A stretch of 64,000 nt of DNA from Methylotenera sp. (lineage in GTDB: Bacteria > Pseudomonadota > Gammaproteobacteria > Burkholderiales > Methylophilaceae): contig JAURWJ010000006.1 of assembly GCA_030655015.1 (NCBI GenBank), positions 32,514 to 96,513 on the forward strand, in the 5' to 3' direction. The notes beneath the pieces were generated by a model. That model saw only the letters and a list, made by a program, of their open reading frames with translations. It was not told the DNA's origin and did no database searches. The position numbers and the translations under genes are program-made. Positions 19,281 through 28,254 of this stretch are shown piece after piece. Numbering within the stretch: position 1 is the first letter of the stretch; each line of letters starts with the position of its first letter.

Positions 19281-19407
19281 GTTAGAAATAGGGTGTAACA
19301 AGACTAAGTTGGAAGTTATCCTACCATAAATTAGCCATAATTAAGGCCGTGATTAGGTTAGCTTAAACTGACTATTTATCTTGTTGAGGTAACTTTGTTC
19401 GAGAGTT

Positions 19408-19773
19408 TTATTTTTTTAATTGTGGTTTACACGCAGTATATGCGATTTTTTCGCCATCATTCAAGGTTGTTGCATCGCCGTTAATCTCTAAAGCAATAAT
19501 GCCGCTGGTAAATCGGTTACTGCCATCGCCGGCTTTAGTTAAATTCACTTCATGCGTTGGGTAAATCAGCCAGGCATCATTACCATTATTTAACATGCGT
19601 ACATAAAAATGCTTATTACCTTCACAAATATATTCCGTGGCATTGGCTGGCGTGCGTGATTGCTCTTTGCTGTCTGACCCAAACGGGTTGGATAGGCTAA
19701 TTGAGCTACATGCGGGCAATACGGCAAATAAAGCCAGTGCCAGCCATAATGTTTTTAATCGGGTGGTCATCAT
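19408..19773 (-). CDS. MliC/PliC-like lysozyme-inhibitor lipoprotein (putative)
   Basis: A 121-residue lipoprotein: signal MMTTRLKTLWLALALFAVLPAC with lipobox LPAC and Ser after the Cys. The mature domain (YICEGNKHFYVRML, AWLIYPTHEVNLTKAG, YTACKP) matches the C-type lysozyme-inhibitor fold, with two conserved cysteines (C in YICEG and in TACK) placed to form a disulfide. MliC proteins protect peptidoglycan from lysozyme. The key inhibitory loop is not unambiguous, so the function is inferred from the fold. Confidence 0.6.
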   Translation of the reverse strand: MMTTRLKTLWLALALFAVLPACSSISLSNPFGSDSKEQSRTPANATEYICEGNKHFYVRMLNNGNDAWLIYPTHEVNLTKAGDGSNRFTSGIIALEINGDATTLNDGEKIAYTACKPQLKK

Positions 19774-19839
19774 TACAGGCCTTTAAAGTTGAAAAATAAG
19801 GGTTACATTTTGCCATGTTTAAGCCAGGTGCGCTTAAAA

Positions 19840-20832
19840 TTACTGATGCCCCGCACGACTCAGCCTATCTAACACCGCGGTCCATTCTGGGGTATGCGGC
19901 GGCAACTCTACTAATAGGCAATCCACTTGCATTGCATCCAGACTGTGGAGCGTGCTATATAACTGCTCGGCAACTTTATCGGGCTGATCGGGCAAGGTCA
20001 TTGCCGTGCAGTTAGGAACATCGCCGTTGCCTATCAGCATTGCAGCGCAAGTTACCCGCGCCTTGGCAAAAGTTTTGCAGGCTTGATTGAGCGACACTCT
20101 ATCGTTAAATAGCCGTAGTGGCGTGCGCGGTGAATAATGCAAAGCATGCTGCCCCGGTACTTTTGGCATGGTTTGGTTAAGATCAATATTGATACCACCT
20201 GCGGCTTCATCGCTAGCGGTCACATTAGCCAGCTCAACATTCGCTATGTTGGCAATCGCTTCTTGACTAATCATGCCGGGGCGCAGTAATTGCCATTGCC
20301 CATTAGCTGCAACGCTAACAATGGTGGATTCAATCCCTACATTGCATGCACCACCATCTAACACCGGTATTGCTTTGCCTAGGCCGGCTTCTACATGCTG
20401 GGCGGTGGTTGGGCTTAACTGCGTAAATAAATTGGCAGAAGGCGCTGCAACACTTAAGCCGCTCTGTTTAAGCAAAGCAAGGGCTAACGGGTGGTTAGGC
20501 ACACGTAGCGCTACCGTAGACTCATCGCCACGCACCACGCGGGATACATGGTTTTTTGCCGGCAATACTAATGTTAGCGGGCCTGGCCAAAAGGCTTTTG
20601 CAAGCCTGATTGCAACCTCAGGGAACACCGTCACCCAATCGTTCACCTGGCTGATATCGCCAATATGCACAATCAATGGATGGTCAGCCGGACGTTGCTT
20701 AATGGCGAATATTTTTTTTAACGCCGTATCATTGGTTGCATCTGCCGCCAAGCCATAGACGGTTTCGGTAGGAATCGCCACCACTTCACCTTGTTTGAGT
20801 TTGGCAATGGCCTGTTCTAAGCTGACGCGCAT
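19840..20832 (-). CDS. L-threonylcarbamoyladenylate synthase, Sua5 type
   Basis: A 330-residue enzyme that makes threonylcarbamoyl-AMP for the t6A37 modification of ANN-decoding tRNAs. The YrdC domain (about 1-190) starts SLEQAIAKLKQGEVVAIPTE and contains TVYGLAADA, KQRPADHPLIVHI and AAPSANLFTQLSPTTAQHV. A C-terminal Sua5 domain follows (about 225-330; HYSPRTPLRLF, LPPHTPEWTAVLDRLSRA). The length marks it as Sua5 rather than the short TsaC. It is monocistronic and divergent from the cupin gene. Confidence 0.93.
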   Translation of the reverse strand: MRVSLEQAIAKLKQGEVVAIPTETVYGLAADATNDTALKKIFAIKQRPADHPLIVHIGDISQVNDWVTVFPEVAIRLAKAFWPGPLTLVLPAKNHVSRVVRGDESTVALRVPNHPLALALLKQSGLSVAAPSANLFTQLSPTTAQHVEAGLGKAIPVLDGGACNVGIESTIVSVAANGQWQLLRPGMISQEAIANIANVELANVTASDEAAGGINIDLNQTMPKVPGQHALHYSPRTPLRLFNDRVSLNQACKTFAKARVTCAAMLIGNGDVPNCTAMTLPDQPDKVAEQLYSTLHSLDAMQVDCLLVELPPHTPEWTAVLDRLSRAGHQ

Positions 20833-20951
20833 GATGTTTTGATTAAGGCTGAAAATGACATTTTACTACTTTAACCGTCCAAGTTATTCAAATTGAAAAT
20901 TTCAGGTTTGTAGCATCATGCGCTAAAATGCCTTTTTTAAAAGGAACACAC

Positions 20952-21278
20952 ATGACTCAAATCACAGTAGAAAATAATCCAAGCCAGCAACGTTTAGAAG
21001 CATTAGCAGTTACTAAATGGCCGACTTGGCAAAAAGAGGTTTCTGTTTTTCCATGGACTTTCCCTGAGCAAGAGATTGCTTATATTTTAGAAGGCGAATG
21101 TGTGATTACACCCACTGGCGGCGCCCCCGTGACTTTTGGCAAAGGTGATTTAGTGACCTTTCCAGCCGGCATGACTGCAAGCTGGGAAGTAAAGCAACCG
21201 CTACATAAACATTACCAGCTAGATGGTTCTAAGCTTTGTCAAATATATCGCCGCATTAAACTGGCGTTAAAGCTATAA
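20952..21278 (+). CDS. small cupin-fold protein (Cupin_3/DUF861)
   Basis: A 108-residue single-domain cupin. The frame opens at 20928, but the ATG at 20952 follows AAAGGA at good distance. Key segments are EIAYILEGECVITPTGG and FGKGDLVTFPAGMTASWEV, the two cupin motifs of the DUF861 group related to ureidoglycine aminohydrolases. The metal-binding His set of larger cupins is incomplete. Function unknown; convergent with alkB. Confidence 0.78.
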   Translation: MTQITVENNPSQQRLEALAVTKWPTWQKEVSVFPWTFPEQEIAYILEGECVITPTGGAPVTFGKGDLVTFPAGMTASWEVKQPLHKHYQLDGSKLCQIYRRIKLALKL

Positions 21279-21287
21279 CAAAATTTA

Positions 21288-21929
21288 TCACCCGGCTTTT
21301 CGAAACGTTAAATTAATTCGATATTCGCCAAAAGCCGGGTGATGACTCACCTTAAGTGGCAACACGCCGTGATAACGCAGGCGTGACACACCACCCCACA
21401 CCAGCACGTCACCATGATCAAGCGGCAACTTCACGACTTTATCCGTCCTTGCAAAACAGCCCAACTGAAACACCGCAGAAACCCCTAATGAAACCGAAAC
21501 AATCGGCTGGGTAAAATCTCGTTCGTCTTTATCTTGATGCAAACTCATGCGCGCACCAACCTGGTAACGGTTGATTAAGCAGGCATCCGGCATAAACTCG
21601 CGATAACCAGTCAGCGCCGTCGCCGAGCGTGCCAGCGCCATAAAACTTGCCGGCATTGGAGGCCAAGGCTTACCCGTTATAGGGTCTTGTGCATCATAGC
21701 GGTAGCCTGTTTTATCTGTCACCCAGCCTAATTCCCCACAATTGGTCATGGCAACCGACATGGTAAAGCCACCTGGTGTGACCATATGGCGAAATGGTGC
21801 AAGCGCTATCACAGTGTGCAAATCTTCAAGCATCGCTGTCTGCTCGCGTAGAGCGAACCCTCTTAGTAATACCGTGCCATCAGCCAGTTTTAAGGATTGA
21901 GGTGCATCTGTTTTATCAAACAAGTCCAT
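21288..21929 (-). CDS. alkB: alpha-ketoglutarate-dependent DNA dealkylase AlkB
   Basis: A 213-residue Fe(II)/2-oxoglutarate dioxygenase that removes methyl groups from 1-methyladenine and 3-methylcytosine. The iron ligands are visible: HxD in SLHQDKDERDF and the distal His in RLRYHGVLPL; the 2-oxoglutarate Arg lies in YRINLTFRK. Also typical are RYQVGARMSLHQD and LDHGDVLVWGG. It is divergently arranged with an AlkA-like glycosylase gene, so two alkylation repair routes share a control region. Methylotrophs making formaldehyde and other methylating species could benefit (inference). Confidence 0.95.
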   Translation of the reverse strand: MDLFDKTDAPQSLKLADGTVLLRGFALREQTAMLEDLHTVIALAPFRHMVTPGGFTMSVAMTNCGELGWVTDKTGYRYDAQDPITGKPWPPMPASFMALARSATALTGYREFMPDACLINRYQVGARMSLHQDKDERDFTQPIVSVSLGVSAVFQLGCFARTDKVVKLPLDHGDVLVWGGVSRLRYHGVLPLKVSHHPAFGEYRINLTFRKAG

Positions 21930-22058
21930 GGTTATTTCCTGATGCTTAACTAGCCCCTGTTATTCACTTTAAGGGGGTCGCAATTTTTCGATACTTGCCA
22001 AAATATACACGCATATTTTTGGGCTTGAATTTGCACTTTAGTTTTAACTGCGATTGTT

Positions 22059-22064
22059 TATAAT
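22059..22064 (+). promoter_or_regulatory. -10 element TATAAT of a probable leaderless promoter
   Basis: A consensus TATAAT ends 6 bases before the ATG at 22071, placing transcription start at or next to the start codon. No ribosome-binding sequence precedes the ATG, in line with a leaderless message. The -35 is weak. Confidence 0.45.
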
Positions 22065-22070
22065 CAACCA

Positions 22071-22682
22071 ATGCATACACAATATCAGCCAATATTGCAG
22101 TTTCTAAGTTCAATCGACCATGATTGGGCAAAGTTAGTTGCGACTGTTGGCGAGTGCAAATTTCAAACAAAACCTGAACGCGAACCTTATGAAGCCCTAG
22201 TACGTGCCGTAGCTTATCAGCAATTGAGCACCAAGGCTGGCGATACCATTCTGGGCAAATTTATTCGTCAGTTTGGTGCATTTCCCACGCCACCACAACT
22301 CATTGCCGCTGAATTTGACACTCTGCGCGCTGTGGGGTTTTCTGGCAGAAAAATTGAAACGCTTAAAGCAATTGCCGCAGGGGCCGTGAGCGGCTTGGTA
22401 CCATCGCGTGAGATTGCCGACAATATGAGCAATGATGCGCTGATTGAGCGCCTGATCACGCTCAAAGGCATTGGGCAATGGACGGTAGAAATGATGCTGA
22501 TATTTACCTTGGCGCGCATGGATATACTGCCCGCTGATGATTTTGGCATCGCGGATGGCTACAGGCGACTAAAAAAGCTGGATGCTGCCCCTAAGCGCAA
22601 GAAAATGGCTGAAATCGGCAAAGCGTGGAGCCCTTATCGCACCATTGCCAGCTGGTATTTGTGGCGCGTACCAAAAGTATAA
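22071..22682 (+). CDS. DNA-3-methyladenine glycosylase II family (AlkA-like HhH-GPD)
   Basis: A 203-residue base-excision glycosylase. The helix-hairpin-helix is LITLKGIGQWTVEMML and the catalytic Asp is in ILPADDFGIADGYRRL. ALVRAVAYQQLSTKAGDTIL is a family signature. It excises alkylated purines, leaving abasic sites. It lacks the N-terminal domain of E. coli AlkA and so resembles the short yeast MAG/Mag1-type enzymes. It faces alkB across 141 bases and appears leaderless. Confidence 0.92.
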   Translation: MHTQYQPILQFLSSIDHDWAKLVATVGECKFQTKPEREPYEALVRAVAYQQLSTKAGDTILGKFIRQFGAFPTPPQLIAAEFDTLRAVGFSGRKIETLKAIAAGAVSGLVPSREIADNMSNDALIERLITLKGIGQWTVEMMLIFTLARMDILPADDFGIADGYRRLKKLDAAPKRKKMAEIGKAWSPYRTIASWYLWRVPKV

Positions 22683-22925
22683 GCGGGCTTGTTCAGTGCG
22701 TTAATCTGAAATCCAGTTCAGTGACCTTACATGGTAATAGGCCGTTGCCATCAATAAAAAACGAGCGAAAAGTGATAAAAATCGCCATAAAACCTTTCAT
22801 ACTAGGGCATCTTATAGTCAATATTGCTTTAAAATTAACGCTTCGTAAAAGTTCGGTGCTATTTTTCTGATGTAGTATTTCAAAGTGAATGATCATCTAT
22901 TAACGGTTGTAGCCAAGTCAGAGAA

Positions 22926-24296
22926 ATGGAAAGCGGCGTGATCAAATTAAATCAATTAAGCTGGAACAAACTTGGTCTTTTCCCCTTAGCGCTACTGTTG
23001 CTCAGTAACGCTGCTAACGGTGGAGAAGACATAGAAAATGCGCAAAAACGTATTCTAGAACTTGAGCGGCAAATGCAGCATATGGCCGAGCAGTTGAAAA
23101 TGGTGCAGGATCAGTTAGCGCGTAGCAAGGACGATGCTACGCCAGCAACAGCAACTACAGCGAGCAATCGCCCAAGCGGAAGCCCGGTAGAGGCCACCTT
23201 TAAGAATGGGCTGGTGTTGCGTGATGCAACAGATGAATGGTCGTTACGTTTATATGCACGCACTCAGCTCGATTACCGACACTTTTCGCCTGATGATTTT
23301 TCTGCTGATACATTTAGTCTCCGTCGCGCGCGTCTTGGTACGATCGCGACTTTTTTGGATGATTTCAGCATGCGTATAGAGGCTGAGTATTCTGATACGA
23401 CTGCAAAACTGAATGATGCTTGGTTAGACTACACGCATTTTAAAGGCGCTATGCTGAGAGTTGGCCAGTTTTATACCATGCATGGTCTTGAGCGCTCGCA
23501 AGGGGCAATGGATATTAATTTTATGGAAAGAGCATTGAGTGATAACTTGTTGGGCTCGGTGTATGAGCGTGGTGTAATGCTTCATGGATCGCCACTGAAA
23601 GGCCTACATTACAACCTGACTTACATGAATGGTAGTGGGCAGAATGCTGATGAATCATCGTCACATGTGAGATCAGACAGCAAGGATTGGTCGTTGCGGA
23701 CTACGGGCAATTTAGCGCAATGGGCCGGTTGGCAGGATAGCGTTATTCATGTTGGCGGCACCTATGTAAGCGGCAAACAAGCGGCAGACTCCCCTGTACC
23801 AACATTGCGCACCGAAGGCCGCGGCGTAAAATTTTTCTCAACGACAAATAGTGACAAATTTACAACGAAAGTTGACCGAACCATCACCGCATTTGAAACG
23901 GCATTGGCACATGGGCCAGTCAAGCTTCAAAGTGAATATATGCATGCAAATTTTGATGGCGTGGGCTTTGATCGCGACATGTCTGCATGGTATGCCAGCC
24001 TGCAATGGTTGGTAACGGGTGAGCAGTACGCTAGCGTGTATAAAAATGGCGCCTTTGGTGCCATAGCGCCAACCAATGATTTCCGTTATGGCAATGGTGG
24101 CTGGGGTGCGCTGGAGCTTGGAATGCGTTATACCCGTTTTGATGCCTCTGATTTTAATGCAGTGCTGGTTAACCAAGCGCAATACACAGACGGTGCCGAC
24201 GCTTGGACGTTGGGCGCAAAGTGGATGCCTAACACCCATGCTCAGCTACAGCTCAATTATGTGCGTACTGCTTTCGACTCACCTATTACTCTATAA
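22926..24296 (+). CDS. OprO/OprP-like phosphate-selective porin, 3' end frameshifted
   Basis: A 456-residue outer-membrane protein: signal peptide (LGLFPLALLLLSNAANGGED), a coiled-coil trimer stem (about 40-68; LELERQMQHMAEQLKMVQDQ), then a barrel with SLRLYARTQLDYRHFSPDDF, SLRRARLG and VGQFYTMHGLERSQ as in the OprP family. The frame stops after FDSPITL at 24296 without the closing strand. Bases 24292-24354 in the next frame encode the missing end, NGKKNNNEDAINIRMQYDF, including the terminal Phe needed for barrel assembly. One extra base near 24288-24291 explains this. It is followed by a PhnD-type binding protein gene, so anion (phosphate or phosphonate) uptake is likely. Confidence 0.85.
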   Translation: MESGVIKLNQLSWNKLGLFPLALLLLSNAANGGEDIENAQKRILELERQMQHMAEQLKMVQDQLARSKDDATPATATTASNRPSGSPVEATFKNGLVLRDATDEWSLRLYARTQLDYRHFSPDDFSADTFSLRRARLGTIATFLDDFSMRIEAEYSDTTAKLNDAWLDYTHFKGAMLRVGQFYTMHGLERSQGAMDINFMERALSDNLLGSVYERGVMLHGSPLKGLHYNLTYMNGSGQNADESSSHVRSDSKDWSLRTTGNLAQWAGWQDSVIHVGGTYVSGKQAADSPVPTLRTEGRGVKFFSTTNSDKFTTKVDRTITAFETALAHGPVKLQSEYMHANFDGVGFDRDMSAWYASLQWLVTGEQYASVYKNGAFGAIAPTNDFRYGNGGWGALELGMRYTRFDASDFNAVLVNQAQYTDGADAWTLGAKWMPNTHAQLQLNYVRTAFDSPITL

Positions 24297-24354
24297 TGGT
24301 AAAAAGAATAATAATGAAGATGCGATCAATATACGCATGCAGTATGATTTTTAG
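24292..24354 (+). pseudogene. out-of-frame C-terminal strand of the OprP-like porin
   Basis: In the +1 frame relative to the porin, 20 codons from TAT at 24292 give YNGKKNNNEDAINIRMQYDF and then TAG. The ending RMQYDF has the alternating pattern and terminal Phe of outer-membrane beta-signals, so it is the displaced end of the preceding gene, not a separate gene. Confidence 0.8.
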
Positions 24355-24382
24355 TCAAATGCATTGCATTGAGGAGATCTGA

Positions 24383-25285
24383 ATGTTGAGAAGTGGCTGG
24401 CGTTATGCACTGTTGCTGTTGATGCTGGTTGGTTGCAGCAAAGCTGAAGAAAAAGCTTACGCGCCCAGCTTTAGTGAGTTCAGCAACGGTCAGACCAAAG
24501 AATATATCATCGGCGTTCATCCCTTGCATAATCCACAGCGGCTGATGGAATTGTATGGTCCCATCATCGAATACATTAATGTCAATATGCCGGAGGCGCA
24601 TTTCAGGCTTGAGGCTTCACGCAATTACGAGGAGTTTGACAAAAAGTTATACAGTGGCTATTTCGATTTTGCCATGCCAAATCCTTACCAAACTGTACGC
24701 TCACTTAAGCATGGCTATCGAATTTTTGCCAAGATGGGCAATGATGAAGACTTTCGTGGCATTATTTTAGTGCGCAAAGATAGCAAAATCCATGAAGTCA
24801 CCGACCTTAAAGGTGAGGCCGTTTCGTACCCGGCGCCAACCGCGCTGGCAGCCACCATGATGCCGCAGTATTATCTGCATACGCATGGCATTAACGTCAA
24901 CACGGACATTGAAAACCGTTATGTAGGCTCGCAAGAATCCTCTATTTTAAGCGTATTGCGTGGTCATGTGGTGGCGGGTGCTACTTGGCCTGTTCCGTGG
25001 AAGGCGTTTAGTGCTGAGTATCCTAAGCAGGCTAGCCAACTGGAAGTAAAATGGCAAACCGAACCTTTGCAAAATAATGGCTGGGTCGTGCGTTACGATG
25101 TAGCCGCGCCCATCGCAAATAAATTCCAGGTACTTCTTTTTGATCTGAACAAGAGTGAAGACGGGCGGCACATACTGCAGCGTCTGGCAATTACTAATTT
25201 TGAGCCCGCTACGGATGAAACTTATCAGCCAGTACTGGATTTTCTGGATGCTTTTTCAAAGCAGGTGCGAAAGGTTGAGTGGTGA
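24383..25285 (+). CDS. PhnD-family periplasmic binding lipoprotein (phosphate/phosphonate-type)
   Basis: A 300-residue lipoprotein. The signal MLRSGWRYALLLLMLVGC ends in lipobox LVGC, with Ser next. The mature part matches PhnD/SsuA-type binding proteins: YIIGVHPLHNPQRLMELYGP, DFAMPNPYQTVRSL, YRIFAKMGND, GIILVRKDSKIHEVTDLKG, and VAGATWPVPWKAF. No ABC permease or ATPase follows. Instead its stop codon overlaps the start of a membrane GGDEF-EAL gene, so it is more likely a sensor module than a transporter part. The ligand is not known; phosphate, phosphite or phosphonate are guesses from family and from the OprP-like neighbour. Confidence 0.85.
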   Translation: MLRSGWRYALLLLMLVGCSKAEEKAYAPSFSEFSNGQTKEYIIGVHPLHNPQRLMELYGPIIEYINVNMPEAHFRLEASRNYEEFDKKLYSGYFDFAMPNPYQTVRSLKHGYRIFAKMGNDEDFRGIILVRKDSKIHEVTDLKGEAVSYPAPTALAATMMPQYYLHTHGINVNTDIENRYVGSQESSILSVLRGHVVAGATWPVPWKAFSAEYPKQASQLEVKWQTEPLQNNGWVVRYDVAAPIANKFQVLLFDLNKSEDGRHILQRLAITNFEPATDETYQPVLDFLDAFSKQVRKVEW

Positions 25286-28251
25286 AACCCTTGCATTTTT
25301 TTGTGAAGTGGCTCCGGCACGCAAAGTCTTACTGGGGTCATTCTATTAGGCGGCAACTCGTGCTGTCGTTCAGTTTACTGTCGCTGTTACTCACTGCAAG
25401 CTTTAGCTATTTGATGTTTACACACCAGCGTGATTTTCTTTACACGACTGAAACTAATCGCACCGTAAGATTAGCCAATGTGCTGGCTTCCAGTAGTGCT
25501 TCATGGGTGCTGGCGAATGACCTAGCCGGCTTGCAAGAAGTCATCCTTGGCTTTTCAGGTACGCAAGACCTGAAATTTGCGAATGTGCTGTCAATGCGCG
25601 GTGAAGTATTAGGTTCCACAAACCCAAATCATATTGGACGTTTTACTACAGACCCAATAAGTCGGAATTTACTGACATCTCCCGCACAGCAAAAAGTTTT
25701 AATTGATCAATCCTCATTGCTGGATATAGCCGTGCCGATTATGGCGGGCGAGCGTCACATCGGCTGGGCAAGGGTTGAAATGACGCGCGCTTCATCAAAT
25801 GCCAACCTATGGCTACTCGGATTGTCTGGTTTTAGCTTTTCTCTGCTCGCCGTGGTTGCGGCTTTTCTTGTAGCAACCTGGCTTGCTAGGAGGCTAACGC
25901 GCAACTTGTATCATTTGATGAAGGTTACCAACGCCATTGAGCAAGGTCGGCATGATGTGCGCTCAACAATCTCTAATAAGGATGAAGTTGGAAAATTAGC
26001 GCATGGCTTTAACCGCATGGTAGATGCACTCAGTGATTCTGAGCTAAAACTAGGGCGCCTTAATCAGTTTTATGCAGCATGGGCAGAATGTTCCGAGATT
26101 ATTGTACGAGAAAATAACGAACAAATACTGCTCAACAGCATTTGCCAGATACTCGCTAATCGCGTGCCATTTGAACTAGTTTGGATTGGGGTGCCGGATC
26201 AGGATGGATGGCTTTACCCAATTGCATCCGGTGGTGCTGGCTTGGATTATTTATCGGAGATTAAAGTATCAATCGATGCTGAAATCGAAGAGGGCAAGGG
26301 GCCGTTGGGCACAACGATACGTGAGGGCATGCCGAACATAGTGAACGATTTCTTGAATGATAAAAAACAAGCCTACTGGGTGCCACTTGCCACTAAATTC
26401 AATTATCACTCTGTCGCGGCATTTCCTATTTTTAAGCAAGGGCGCCCTTATGGCGGTATTGCCGTCTATTCTGCCGAGCTTAATTTTTTCAATGCTGAAT
26501 TGATCACACTAATCAACGGCCTTGCCGATGATATTAGCTTTGCCTTAACCAAGCTAGAACTTGAACGCCAAAAACTGGCTGATGTTATTAAACTTGAGCA
26601 GGCGGCTCAGGTGTTTGAACACAGCAAAGAAGGTATCCTAGTGACCGATGCCAATAAAAAAATCACCTCTGTTAACAAAAGTTTTACTGAAATTACCGGA
26701 TTTACGCCCGAAGAGGCCATTGGCCAGAATCCCCGCCTGTTAGCTTCAGGCCGCCATGATGCCGCTTTCTTTAAGCAAGTCTGGGAGGCGCTCGCCACAA
26801 CCGGTAGCTGGCAGGGTGAACTGTGGAATCGCCGTAAGAGTGGTGAAATTTACCCGGAGTCGCTCACCATTATCAGTGTTAAAGGAGATACCGGTGCAGT
26901 CATCAATTACATTGGTATATTTGGTGACATTTCTGAACGTAAGCTTGCTGAAGAGCGTATTCAACAACTCGCGCATTACGATGTGCTCACCGGCTTGCCT
27001 AATCGCTTGTTATTCAGCGACCGTCTTGAGCAATCGCTTATCAATGCACAGCGGAATCAATCCAAAGTCGCGCTATTGTTTTTGGATCTCGACCGCTTTA
27101 AACAAATTAACGATACATTAGGGCACGATATTGGCGATGCGCTACTGAAAATGGTGGCGCAACGCCTGATAAGTTGCGTGCGTGAACAGGATACGCTATC
27201 AAGGCAGGGCGGTGACGAGTTTATAGCGGTTCTGCCAGATGCAGACATCGCAGGTGCCGAACTGGTGGCGGCTAAAATGTTAGATGCCATCATTCAACCG
27301 TACTTGATTAACCAGCATGAGTTTCGCATATCATCGAGCATCGGCATTGCGGTTTACCCTGATCAAGCACAGGATGCTGAGTCGCTCATTAAGTATGCCG
27401 ACGTAGCCATGTATCAGGCCAAAGATAGCGGTCGCAACAAATACCTGCGCTTTGACCCTAGCATGAATGCCAGCTCGCATGAACGTTTGCAACTTGAAAA
27501 TGGCTTGCGTACCGCTGTGGATCGCCAAGAGCTACGTCTTTACTATCAGCCGCAGATAGACCTGATTGATGGTCGCATTATCGGCTGCGAGGCGCTGGTG
27601 CGATGGCAACATCCCGAGTTAGGAATGATATCGCCAGCCACATTCATCCCTTTAGCGGAGGAAACCGGTTTGATTATGCCAATCAGTGATTGGGTATTAG
27701 AGGAAGCATTGCGGCAAGCGCGTGTCTGGCGCGATGCCGGGCTACCTGAAATCACGGTGGCCGTTAATCTTTCAGCCTTGCAGTTCCGTCAACGCATTTT
27801 AAATGAGCAGGTTGGTGCCTTACTCAAAAAATATAAGCTACCGCCGCACGTGCTTGATCTGGAGCTCACCGAAAGCATTCTGATGCAAGGCATAGATAGC
27901 GCGTTATCTATGCTGCATGAGCTAAGTATCATGGGTGTTGGGCTTTCAATTGATGACTTTGGTACTGGCTATTCTTCGCTGTCTTACCTCAAGCGCTTCC
28001 CGATTCAAAAGTTAAAAATTGACCAATCTTTTGTGCGTGACATCACCACCGACAGCAATGATGCCACCATGGTTAAAACGATCATTTTAATGGCACATAG
28101 TCTTAGGTTGCATGTGATTGCCGAAGGCGTAGAAACCGAAGCGCAGGCGGACTTTCTACGTGCGTCGGGTTGTGAGCAGGCGCAAGGCTATTTTTTCGGT
28201 CGCCCCGTAGCCGCGGATGAATTCACTAAACTTTTACAATCAAAACTTTAG
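25282..28251 (+). CDS. membrane HAMP-GAF-PAS-GGDEF-EAL c-di-GMP protein
   Basis: About 989 residues from a GTG (GTGs at 25279 and 25282 are both possible), overlapping the stop of the PhnD-type gene by 4 bases. A helix at about 22-45, a periplasmic sensor of about 125 residues and a second helix at about 180-205 lead into HAMP, GAF (about 255-430), PAS (about 440-560), GGDEF and EAL. Cyclase site RQGGDEFIAVL with I-site REQD is intact. The EAL motifs CEALVRWQHPELG, AVNLSALQFRQ, LELTESILM, IDDFGTGYSSL, KIDQSFV and AEGVETEAQ are complete. Tight coupling suggests that the binding lipoprotein controls its activity. Confidence 0.92.
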   Translation: MKPLHFFVKWLRHAKSYWGHSIRRQLVLSFSLLSLLLTASFSYLMFTHQRDFLYTTETNRTVRLANVLASSSASWVLANDLAGLQEVILGFSGTQDLKFANVLSMRGEVLGSTNPNHIGRFTTDPISRNLLTSPAQQKVLIDQSSLLDIAVPIMAGERHIGWARVEMTRASSNANLWLLGLSGFSFSLLAVVAAFLVATWLARRLTRNLYHLMKVTNAIEQGRHDVRSTISNKDEVGKLAHGFNRMVDALSDSELKLGRLNQFYAAWAECSEIIVRENNEQILLNSICQILANRVPFELVWIGVPDQDGWLYPIASGGAGLDYLSEIKVSIDAEIEEGKGPLGTTIREGMPNIVNDFLNDKKQAYWVPLATKFNYHSVAAFPIFKQGRPYGGIAVYSAELNFFNAELITLINGLADDISFALTKLELERQKLADVIKLEQAAQVFEHSKEGILVTDANKKITSVNKSFTEITGFTPEEAIGQNPRLLASGRHDAAFFKQVWEALATTGSWQGELWNRRKSGEIYPESLTIISVKGDTGAVINYIGIFGDISERKLAEERIQQLAHYDVLTGLPNRLLFSDRLEQSLINAQRNQSKVALLFLDLDRFKQINDTLGHDIGDALLKMVAQRLISCVREQDTLSRQGGDEFIAVLPDADIAGAELVAAKMLDAIIQPYLINQHEFRISSSIGIAVYPDQAQDAESLIKYADVAMYQAKDSGRNKYLRFDPSMNASSHERLQLENGLRTAVDRQELRLYYQPQIDLIDGRIIGCEALVRWQHPELGMISPATFIPLAEETGLIMPISDWVLEEALRQARVWRDAGLPEITVAVNLSALQFRQRILNEQVGALLKKYKLPPHVLDLELTESILMQGIDSALSMLHELSIMGVGLSIDDFGTGYSSLSYLKRFPIQKLKIDQSFVRDITTDSNDATMVKTIILMAHSLRLHVIAEGVETEAQADFLRASGCEQAQGYFFGRPVAADEFTKLLQSKL

Positions 28252-28254
28252 CAG

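Noticed and set aside
24076..24354. 92-codon plus-strand frame overlapping the porin end
   Set aside because: Only its last 20 codons are protein-like, and they complete the OprP-like barrel. It is the frameshifted tail, not a separate gene.
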